A stretch of 18,703 nucleotides of DNA, from NCBI GenBank assembly GCA_900554895.1, contig USIX01000028.1:1-18703 (forward strand), read 5' to 3'. The first letter of the stretch is position 1; each line of letters starts with the position of its first letter. Under the pieces are notes generated by a model. It was not told where the DNA came from. It ran no database searches and saw only the letters and a program-made list of their open reading frames with translations. Origin of the DNA: an uncultured Megamonas sp. Its GTDB lineage: Bacteria; Bacillota; Negativicutes; Selenomonadales; Selenomonadaceae. The position numbers and the translations under genes are program-made. Below, in pieces: positions 1 to 5,976 of the stretch.

Positions 1-1876
1 GTATTGTCGGCGGCGTTTCACCCGGTTGATTTTTGCCGTTTACATAAACATTCTGCGCATTTAGAATAATATCTTTTACAGTCTGTCCCGGAAGATTTGT
101 AGGCAGATTATTAGGTACTGAACCCGGCAAATCTTTAGGAATACCTTTAGCAATATCAATCAGATTTTTAACGCTTTGTACGGATTTGGCAATGATATTA
201 TAAAATTTCTTTGCTCCGGCAATAAGTCCGATAAATAAACCTGCACCGGCGGCAACCGAACTCATACCGTCGAGTTCTATCATTTTAGAATACGCATCTC
301 TAAAAGGTTTCGTTACAAGGTCGAATGTTCCCCAAAATGTAAAACCGTTTTCAAATAACTTATTGGCATCTAAAACAAGTTCGGTAATTTCTTTTACGAG
401 ACTTCTAAGCCCGCCAGTTGCCGAGCCTTCCATAAGCGTATCTTGAAAATTTTCCCACGCGCCGCCGAGCTGTTCAATATCGCCTTTTAAGTTATCCAGC
501 ATAGTTTCAGCTTGCTCTTTGACTGTAACTTTCGTCATTTCATCATACATATCTTTAACGGACTTACTTGTAAATTCACCGAGAACCTGCGCTGCACGAA
601 TACCATCAGAACCGAAAGCATCTTTATAAAGTGAATTTAATTCCTGCTCTGTAAGCCCCTGTGTACTTTCGTGCAGAATATCTGCTATTTCACCTAAAGA
701 ACGAAGCTGACCTTTTTCATTATAAAATTGATTTTTGCCGTCTTTTAATAAGCCCAGCTTTTCAAATGCTGCTACTGCCGGTTTTGTTGCAGGTTCAATC
801 TGCTGTAACATGGATTTTAAACTTGTACCGGCATCCGAGCCTTTAAGCCCGCGGGAAGCCATAAGAGCAAGAGCTGTATTTACTTCATCAAAATCCATTC
901 CGGCTTTTTTTGCTACGATACCGACTGCAGAAAGTGAATATTTCATTTCATGCACACTGGTTGCGGAAGCATTCGCCGCACCGGCTAAAATATTTGCAGC
1001 GTGAGTTGCGTCTTTAACGCCGAATGTATTCATTGCCGTACTCATGATTTCCGCTGCTTCTGGTAATGCTAAGTCGCCAGCCGTTGCTAAATTCAATGCA
1101 GCTTCACTGGCATCTCCCAGCACATCTTTTAAAGAAATGCCGGCTTTTATAAGTTCAGTCATGCCTTGTGCTACTTCTTTATTGCCAAAAGCTGTAGACT
1201 GACCTAGTTCTTTGGCGTGTTCTCTAATTTGTGCCATCACTTCATCACGAGACATGCCGTTTATGCCTTCTTTCGGCGTAAGCGATTTAATTGCGGATAG
1301 TTGAGCGTCAAAATCCATGCTTGTTTTGATTGTATCGTATACACCGTAGCCGATACCGGCAGCACCTGCCATTTGCATACTTGTCGGCATAAGCATTCCG
1401 TTTGTGAACTCATTTAAAGTATTACCTATAGAATTCATCGGGTTGGTATTAGTTTTTACATTCAGTATAGCCGTATATGTTTTGCCCATAATACCAGATA
1501 ATTCCGATTTAACCTTTAAAATGGTATCAGTAGCACTGTCTTTAGCGTGAATGCCTACAGAATAAGACTTGCCTGCGATACTGCCAAGTCCTGATTTTAT
1601 GGAACTTAAAGGTGATGTTACCATATCCCGGACAGATACGGATACAGAGCTATTTTTTATTCCTCCAAGTGCCGTTTTAGCTTTGTCGGCGTTTTGTGCT
1701 AATTCTTTTAAACCTTCACCGGCTCTTGCCGAAGATTTAACAATACCATCCGTAGTTTTAGAGGTAGCCTGCGCCTGACCTTGTAAATCTTTTAGTGCTT
1801 TTTTCGACCTAACTATAGTCGCTGTCATGTTGTCTTTTGCTTCCAGCCGTGCTGTAAGTCTTGCATCATCAGCCAT
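1..1876 (-). CDS. Phage tail tape measure protein (TP901-type), C-terminus beyond window
   Basis: The reading frame is open from an ATG at 1876 to the left edge, giving 625 residues without a stop. Tape measure proteins set tail length, occupy the tube lumen and reach the host envelope on DNA ejection. The N-terminal 180 residues are Ala/Lys/Thr-rich and repetitive in character (MADDARLTARLEAKDNMTAT at the start). From about residue 187 (MDFDAQLSAIKSL) the TP901 tape-measure core follows, with the usual helical pattern including ATAGDLALPEAAEIMSTAMN. A Gly/Ala-rich hydrophobic segment lies near residues 540-556 (SSVAAGAGLFIGLIAGA), as expected for the transmembrane part of these proteins. The AGGAGG ribosome binding site overlaps the stop codon of the frameshifted chaperone upstream. 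Position directly after the chaperone pair is the family rule. The C-terminal part cannot be assessed. Confidence 0.93.
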   Translation of the reverse strand, partial: MADDARLTARLEAKDNMTATIVRSKKALKDLQGQAQATSKTTDGIVKSSARAGEGLKELAQNADKAKTALGGIKNSSVSVSVRDMVTSPLSSIKSGLGSIAGKSYSVGIHAKDSATDTILKVKSELSGIMGKTYTAILNVKTNTNPMNSIGNTLNEFTNGMLMPTSMQMAGAAGIGYGVYDTIKTSMDFDAQLSAIKSLTPKEGINGMSRDEVMAQIREHAKELGQSTAFGNKEVAQGMTELIKAGISLKDVLGDASEAALNLATAGDLALPEAAEIMSTAMNTFGVKDATHAANILAGAANASATSVHEMKYSLSAVGIVAKKAGMDFDEVNTALALMASRGLKGSDAGTSLKSMLQQIEPATKPAVAAFEKLGLLKDGKNQFYNEKGQLRSLGEIADILHESTQGLTEQELNSLYKDAFGSDGIRAAQVLGEFTSKSVKDMYDEMTKVTVKEQAETMLDNLKGDIEQLGGAWENFQDTLMEGSATGGLRSLVKEITELVLDANKLFENGFTFWGTFDLVTKPFRDAYSKMIELDGMSSVAAGAGLFIGLIAGAKKFYNIIAKSVQSVKNLIDIAKGIPKDLPGSVPNNLPTNLPGQTVKDIILNAQNVYVNGKNQPGETPPTI

Positions 1877-1880
1877 TTAA

Positions 1881-2428
1881 CTACCTCCTAACTAGTTTGA
1901 AACCGGCAAGCTGTGCTTCAAATTCCATTTTGCGGACTTCAATTTCCTGCTGTTTGCGCATTGCCGTATAAGCAAAAAGTTTATCCAAATAACTCATGTT
2001 AAAAAAATATTCCAGTGTATGACCTTTGAGAAGCAAAAAAGCGGCTGTTGCCGCTTCCCAGTTCTCATCTATCAGTTTTTTATTTCTTCATGCACCTTGG
2101 CTTCAAGACTCTCATATCCAGCACATTTCATAATAGCTGTTGCAATATTACCTATTTCACCGGGTTTAAACAACTTACCGACAATATCCGTCGGCTCTAT
2201 GCAGTTATACGCTTTCTGTAAATCCTTATCTTTTAAATTAGGCTCAACAACATTATCTAAAATCATAAGTTCATTTACGTTATCTAATTTTAAAATATCG
2301 GCGACGAAACTTGCTTCCGGCTGTTTTACGGTAATTGTGCCTATAGACGTTTCAATATCATACAAAATTTTTTTATTGCCTTCAATTTTTTCTTTCTGTT
2401 CAATAAGTTCTTTTACACTAATAGCCAT
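1881..2428 (-). CDS. Tail assembly chaperone, long form made by -1 frameshift (gpGT-like)
   Basis: This is the predicted frameshift product of the 118-residue chaperone. At 2081-2075 the zero-frame codons ATA AAA AAC contain the heptamer A AAA AAC, the canonical -1 slippery sequence. The zero frame stops at the next codon (TGA), while the -1 frame runs on for 64 more codons (LIDENWEAAT... to ...GFKLVRR) and ends at 1881-1883, only 4 bases before the tape measure ATG. The extension contains NMSYLDKLFAYTAMRKQQ, the kind of helical tail found in the T part of other gpG/gpGT pairs. Total length would be 182 residues. Known family role: the short and long forms at a fixed ratio coat the tape measure and recruit tube subunits. 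No start codon with a ribosome binding site precedes the extension, so frameshifting is the only sensible way to make it. Confidence 0.85.
2039..2056 (-). promoter_or_regulatory. Stem-loop downstream of slippery site (possible frameshift stimulator or attenuator)
   Basis: The transcribed strand reads AAGCGGC-AACA-GCCGCTT, a perfect 7-bp stem with a 4-base loop, starting 18 bases after the slippery heptamer and followed directly by a run of T. Stimulatory hairpins usually sit 5-9 bases from the slip site, so the spacing is long. The T run means it also looks like an intrinsic terminator placed inside the frameshift extension, just ahead of the tape measure gene. Confidence 0.45.
2072..2428 (-). 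CDS. Tail assembly chaperone, short form (XkdN-like)
   Basis: A 118-residue protein (MAISVKELIEQKEKIEGNKK at the N-terminus) resembling the XkdN/YqbN family of PBSX-type phages, which occupy this place between tail tube and tape measure. It has an N-terminal helix, a short beta region (ILYDIETSIGTITVKQP) and a helical C-terminal half ending EEIKN. A strong AAGGAG lies 8 bases ahead of the ATG. Its last codons form the slippery site that produces the 182-residue long form. Expected role is a cytoplasmic chaperone for the tape measure protein, absent from the finished virion. The family assignment rests on position, size and the frameshift; sequence identity to XkdN was judged by eye only. Confidence 0.85.
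   Translation of the reverse strand: MAISVKELIEQKEKIEGNKKILYDIETSIGTITVKQPEASFVADILKLDNVNELMILDNVVEPNLKDKDLQKAYNCIEPTDIVGKLFKPGEIGNIATAIMKCAGYESLEAKVHEEIKN
2075..2081 (-). promoter_or_regulatory. -1 ribosomal slippery site AAAAAAC
   Basis: On the minus strand the heptamer A AAA AAC lies in the zero frame of the chaperone, immediately before its TGA stop. It fits the X XXY YYZ rule for tandem -1 slippage, and AAG/AAA lysine decoding sites are the strongest known in bacteria. The close stop codon and the 64-codon open -1 frame make this a recoding site and not a chance run of A. Confidence 0.85.
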
Positions 2429-2454
2429 TTATTAATCTCCTTAATCTAAAATAA

Positions 2455-2913
2455 TTACGCACCGATAGTTTCGATGAAAGAAGCGTCTTCCGGCGTAAAT
2501 CCTGCCGTAAATTCTTTTTCCACGACTTTGCCTTTTTCAAAACTCATCAAAAGCAGGTCATTGAACCATACATTATCAATAGAACAGCGTTCTTTCTGTC
2601 CGTCCACGGCATCCGGGTCATCAATAAGCCCTACAAAATTAGCACGCGGGTCAAGTCCCTGTTTCCATGCTTCTAGGTATTTATTAATATTTCTGTTAAT
2701 AACAGATTTAATCGTAAAGGAAAGTTCTCCGGTTAAAGATACGATTTTACTATCTTTACTGATGGAAATATATACATCTTCACGGTCGGCAGTTACCTTT
2801 GCTTCAAACTTCTGAATTTCAAATAAAAGTTCATTATCCCACCAGACTTTTCCCCAGCTACCGTTCCAGCGGCGGCGTCCTCTGTATTTTACAGCTTCTG
2901 CTTCTCTTCCCAT
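2455..2913 (-). CDS. Phage tail tube protein (XkdM-like)
   Basis: A 152-residue protein that builds the inner tube of the contractile tail. The sequence starts MGREAEAVKYRGRRRWNG and continues as alternating beta strands (FEIQKFEAKVTADREDVYIS, then SLTGELSFTIKSV), matching the XkdM/YqbM tail-core family in length and pattern. It lies directly between sheath and chaperone, the standard order for contractile tails. The start is supported by AAAGGAG 9 bases upstream. No unusual insertions were seen. Several hundred copies per virion would be expected, and the gene is part of one leftward late operon. Confidence 0.88.
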   Translation of the reverse strand: MGREAEAVKYRGRRRWNGSWGKVWWDNELLFEIQKFEAKVTADREDVYISISKDSKIVSLTGELSFTIKSVINRNINKYLEAWKQGLDPRANFVGLIDDPDAVDGQKERCSIDNVWFNDLLLMSFEKGKVVEKEFTAGFTPEDASFIETIGA

Positions 2914-2926
2914 TTATAACACTCCT

Positions 2927-4135
2927 TTACATAGTGAAATCAATCGTCAAATCTTCCATAGCGTTAACCGGCGTAATACGGCCTGTTAAATAAACATTAG
3001 TTCCCGTATTATATTCGCGGATTTGCTGTACTGTCATTTCAGCGACATCTTCATCTTTCAATATTGCATAATTTTTCTGCTGTTCCTCATCTATATCAAC
3101 AGTATTTTGCGCCGTAGGACTATTATCCAGTACATTTCCTTTTAAGCCGCTAAAATAAACCATTATAGCCGAAATAAACAGCATTTTATGATTATAATCA
3201 TTTATCACTTTGCCGACATAATCTGATTTAAATGTATCGCGAATATCGTCTGTTATCATATCTATAGCTTCTACTATTTTGATGAAACGGAAATCTTGAC
3301 CTACATCAGTTGTAAATGTCGTGAGGCTGTTGCAAGCACGGGCAATTTTAACGCCGTCACCTTCGCCTTCATCAACAAGAAGAAGCTGACCTTTATCAAT
3401 TAGACTGTCGATATCCTCATACGTTTCTACGCTCTCAACTTCCGTAAGCTGATAATACGTTGCACTTCTGTCAAGCGATAATCCTGCTAAAATACCGGCA
3501 ATGCGTGCCGTGTATTCCGCCGCCGTGTAAATGGTATACGGCTGAACCGTATCATCACTAGCAATGGTGCTGTTTCCGATTAATGCCTCGCCAATAACTG
3601 CCGCAGGCGTTTCAATGGCATCTTCCACGTAATCGGGATTAGGTACCTTGATATTTCCTGTACAAAAATTAATAACGCCCTTGTCATCAGCTTCCGTGTT
3701 GGCAACTACAGCTTTGAAAGTTTTATATTTATTATTGCGCTGTGTTTTAATCCAGCTTGCTAAATCCTCATGTTCACTTCCCGAAGCCGTCGGTGCACAA
3801 ATATAATTCCATTTAATATTGCTAATCTGCTTAAGTACATAAGATTGATTTATAGTCGCTTCTTCTACGCTGTCGTCAGGAATTGTATATACTAAAATGC
3901 GCAACGGCGTACCGAGCAAGCATTTTTTAATTAAATCGACATTTTTATCTGTAAGTCCTTTATCCGGAATATCTGTGATATCGGAAATTTTATAGGACTT
4001 CATAATATCCGTTGTTTCATTTTTCAAAATCATGGCCACAATACCGCGGGCGGAACGGGCGATTGCCGTTGTGGATTTTGTTTTAAAAGTTATAAGCACT
4101 TTCGGCATACCAAATACTTCTTTTTCATTAGCCAT
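2927..4135 (-). CDS. Phage tail sheath protein (XkdK-like)
   Basis: A 402-residue sheath subunit, which contracts to drive the tube through the cell envelope. The N-terminus (VLITFKTKSTTAIARSARGI) is the glycine/arginine-containing strand typical of Gram-positive phage sheath proteins. The central part carries LASWIKTQRNNKYKTFKAVV, and the C-terminal part holds the conserved-looking FRFIKIVEAIDMITDDIRDT followed by a helix and a final strand (NVYLTGRITPVNAMEDLTID), which in this family donates to the neighbouring subunit. The start has TAGGAGAT 9 bases upstream. Presence of this gene is what shows that the phage has a contractile tail. Followed 13 bases later by the tube gene. Confidence 0.92.
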   Translation of the reverse strand: MANEKEVFGMPKVLITFKTKSTTAIARSARGIVAMILKNETTDIMKSYKISDITDIPDKGLTDKNVDLIKKCLLGTPLRILVYTIPDDSVEEATINQSYVLKQISNIKWNYICAPTASGSEHEDLASWIKTQRNNKYKTFKAVVANTEADDKGVINFCTGNIKVPNPDYVEDAIETPAAVIGEALIGNSTIASDDTVQPYTIYTAAEYTARIAGILAGLSLDRSATYYQLTEVESVETYEDIDSLIDKGQLLLVDEGEGDGVKIARACNSLTTFTTDVGQDFRFIKIVEAIDMITDDIRDTFKSDYVGKVINDYNHKMLFISAIMVYFSGLKGNVLDNSPTAQNTVDIDEEQQKNYAILKDEDVAEMTVQQIREYNTGTNVYLTGRITPVNAMEDLTIDFTM

Positions 4136-4148
4136 TAAATATCATCTC

Positions 4149-4589
4149 CTATTTTAAATTGAGTTCCAATGTTTGCATTAAATCATACATAATAGCAGAA
4201 CTTTCTTTATCAGTTAAACAGTCCGTAAAATCAAGATTAAAAACATAATGCAGTATCTCATCAACGAACCGCGTATGACTTTCAAGAACGGTAATATATC
4301 TGTCTTTAATCTGAAAAACAGGTCTTATCAAGCTGTCAAGCGTATCGGATGCGTCATACAAGACGGAACGTTTTATCTGGCCGTGTTCATCCGGAATTAA
4401 AACAAGCATTATATCAATCTGTATGGATTTATCCGTTAAGATTTCATCAACTGTTTTATGCCGCGGCATCATTTCCACATAAAAATAAGGCTCACTCGAT
4501 TTTTCCACGTTATCGAAATGAACCTTATAATCAAATTTAGATTTTAAAAGTGCCGCCAATGATTTTTTTATATCAAGCAGTCTAATCAT
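4149..4589 (-). CDS. Tail terminator / minor tail protein (XkdJ-like position)
   Basis: A 146-residue protein (MIRLLDIKKSLAALLKSKFD) with a mixed alpha/beta pattern: an N-terminal helix, then strands around YKVHFDNVEKSSEPYFYVEM and IQIDIMLVLIPD, as seen in the phage tail-terminator superfamily (gpU-like, DUF6838). It lies between the gp10-type tail completion protein and the sheath, the place of xkdJ in PBSX. The ATG overlaps the upstream stop (ATGA at 4586-4589), so it is translationally coupled. Function is inferred from fold pattern and position; no single diagnostic motif was seen. Confidence 0.68.
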   Translation of the reverse strand: MIRLLDIKKSLAALLKSKFDYKVHFDNVEKSSEPYFYVEMMPRHKTVDEILTDKSIQIDIMLVLIPDEHGQIKRSVLYDASDTLDSLIRPVFQIKDRYITVLESHTRFVDEILHYVFNLDFTDCLTDKESSAIMYDLMQTLELNLK

Positions 4590-4984
4590 TTAAATATATC
4601 ATCCATAATAAGTTTGGCGTCCTCCTCGAAATTATCCCGCAGTTCCTCAACGCCCTGATGAAGCATGTAAGCACCTTTAACGAATTTTATTTTGCCGTTT
4701 TCGTCTTTTACCCATTCACCCTGACGGTCTTTTACACGGTGTCCATATTCCATATGTGCGGCATATTCCGTGTTATTATAGACTTTTATACTGCCCATAT
4801 ACGGGCGCGTACGTTGCCAATTATTTTTCAAATTACCGGTATCAACAGGAGTTAAATCTTTTGTATATTTAATAAGGTTTTCAGCAGATTTTTTTACAAA
4901 TTCATTGCGTTTTTTCGGTATCTTTTTTACAGCATTATCAAGTTTAGCGATAAAATCGTCAATACCCTCAATTTCAACACTCAT
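4586..4984 (-). CDS. HK97 gp10-family tail completion protein (XkdI-like)
   Basis: A 132-residue protein that joins tail to head. The N-terminus (IEGIDDFIAKLDNAVKKIPK) is the leading helix of the gp10-like family, followed by LTPVDTGNLKNNW, a signature phrase of this family (TPVDTGxLRxS/N-type), and by NTEYAAHMEYGHRV, the second hallmark (YAxxvExGt/h). The C-terminal helix ends with ILM-type residues (EELRDNFEEDAKLIMDDI). ATGA overlaps link it to the genes on both sides. Confidence 0.88.
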   Translation of the reverse strand: MSVEIEGIDDFIAKLDNAVKKIPKKRNEFVKKSAENLIKYTKDLTPVDTGNLKNNWQRTRPYMGSIKVYNNTEYAAHMEYGHRVKDRQGEWVKDENGKIKFVKGAYMLHQGVEELRDNFEEDAKLIMDDIFK

Positions 4985-5349
4985 CTTGCTTCATCCTTTC
5001 GCTTTACCGTTACTTCCTGATGTGATTTGTACTTAAACGATTTTACAACGTTCAATAAAAATTCCTGCCCATTGCGGGATATTTTCAAAATATCGTTAGG
5101 CAGAACATCATATTGCGGCGGCAGAAATAATTTTAAATCCGTGATAATATCCACCTGTCTGTCCGTATTCTGCACGGTAAAAGGTTTACCGCTCTGATAC
5201 AATTTGCAGGGAATATCGCTGTAAATTTCCTGCACCGCATAATCATCTGCGCCTTCATCATCAATAGTATTAGTTTGACGGCAGACGGTAACATTGTCAT
5301 GATACATATATTTACTAAGCAGATTGTTTAATTGTGATGGTGTCGGCAT
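4981..5349 (-). CDS. Head closure / minor head-tail protein (XkdH/YqbH-like)
   Basis: A 122-residue protein starting MPTPSQLNNLLSKYMYHDNV. Its strand-rich middle (DIPCKLYQSGKPFTV, then ITDLKLFLPPQYDVLPNDIL) with FLPP and a D-I-L turn is typical of DUF3599/YqbH-like head-closure proteins, which plug the portal after DNA packaging. A TTG two codons upstream (5355) is also in frame, but the GGGG at 5358-5361 is 8 bases from the ATG at 5349 and only 2 from the TTG, so the ATG was chosen. The gene overlaps the end of the connector upstream by 22 bases and shares an ATGA-type junction with the gp10-like gene. Confidence 0.75.
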   Translation of the reverse strand: MPTPSQLNNLLSKYMYHDNVTVCRQTNTIDDEGADDYAVQEIYSDIPCKLYQSGKPFTVQNTDRQVDIITDLKLFLPPQYDVLPNDILKISRNGQEFLLNVVKSFKYKSHQEVTVKRKDEAR

Positions 5350-5717
5350 GAGCAAAACCCCGCAATCTTTCGATATAAATTCAATTTTGGCTTGATACTG
5401 TCAAAATCCAAGTCATTTAAAACACCGGAAGAAATCGCCGCCGCCACATTAAATTCAAACTTAGTATCACCGGCTTCAATACTTTTAAGCTGTGCCGCTC
5501 CTTCCGCCGCCGTCTGTTCGTCGCTAATACGTTTATTTATTAAATCCACGCAGGTGAACGTTAAAGCGCGCGGAAAATCGTCCCTGTGGCAGTAATCAAG
5601 TATGTCGCTGACAAGTTTTTCAACATAAATACTAAGTACAGCTTCGTCGATTTTAGTATCGCCGCGGATTGTTTTTATTTTGGCAGTAATATCCGCTACT
5701 GCTTCGGCAGGTGTCAT
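5328..5717 (-). CDS. Head-tail connector protein (YqbG / gp6-gp15-like)
   Basis: A 129-residue, largely helical protein (MTPAEAVADITAKIKTIRGD) with LSIYVEKLVSDILDYCHRDD and ALTFTCVDLINKRI, the helical pattern of the DUF3199/YqbG and SPP1 gp15 adaptor proteins that bind beneath the portal. The frame is open 13 codons further upstream, but AGAAGGGAT sits just ahead of the ATG at 5717, and the upstream codons would run into the hairpin at 5750-5777, so 5717 is preferred. Its GC content (25 of 60 bases at 5641-5700) is normal for the late genes, unlike the AT-rich cassette just upstream of it. Confidence 0.75.
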   Translation of the reverse strand: MTPAEAVADITAKIKTIRGDTKIDEAVLSIYVEKLVSDILDYCHRDDFPRALTFTCVDLINKRISDEQTAAEGAAQLKSIEAGDTKFEFNVAAAISSGVLNDLDFDSIKPKLNLYRKIAGFCSCRHHHN

Positions 5718-5749
5718 ATTATCCCTTCTTTCTAAATTTAAGCATAAGA

Positions 5750-5777
5750 AAAGCACTCACATTTCTGCAAGTGCTTT
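5750..5777 (-). terminator. 12-bp hairpin with GAAA tetraloop after the immunity-like gene
   Basis: On the transcribed strand AAAGCACTTGCA-GAAA-TGTGAGTGCTTT folds into a 12-bp stem (two G-T wobbles) capped by a GNRA loop and followed by TTCTTAT. It starts inside the stop codon of the 66-residue gene and ends 32 bases before the connector ATG. The T tract is weak, so it is either a leaky terminator or an RNA processing/stability hairpin. It is the only strong hairpin between genes in the structural part of the late operon. Confidence 0.6.
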
Positions 5778-5976
5778 ATTTTTGTATAATATGCCATTCA
5801 CCATCAATCTCTACCGGTTCATCATCATAAAATTCTTTGTAACTCTCAATAGCTTTTTGTGGTGCTTTATCTGTTAATTTATAGCAAAAGTTTTCTTCAT
5901 CAAAATAATACCACTCTTTATTTTCCATAAAATATGGTTTTAACATATCATTTGTTGTCATTTTATCATCAATCAT
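5776..5976 (-). CDS. Small acidic protein, candidate immunity protein for the MuF zincin toxin
   Basis: A 66-residue, strongly acidic protein (roughly a quarter of residues are Asp or Glu) with many aromatic residues (KEWYYFDEENFCYKL) and a C-terminal DDEPVEIDGEWHII. There is no signal peptide or membrane segment, so it should stay in the cytoplasm. The ATG at 5976 overlaps the toxin stop codon by 8 bases, so the two are translationally coupled; GGG lies 10 bases ahead of it. A second ATG at 5961 is possible. The region is AT-rich like the toxin domain (16 of 60 GC at 5821-5880). I do not recognise the family. Immunity function is inferred from position, coupling, small size and acidity, which are common properties of immunity proteins. 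Alternative: an accessory protein of head assembly. Confidence 0.55.
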   Translation of the reverse strand: MIDDKMTTNDMLKPYFMENKEWYYFDEENFCYKLTDKAPQKAIESYKEFYDDEPVEIDGEWHIIQK

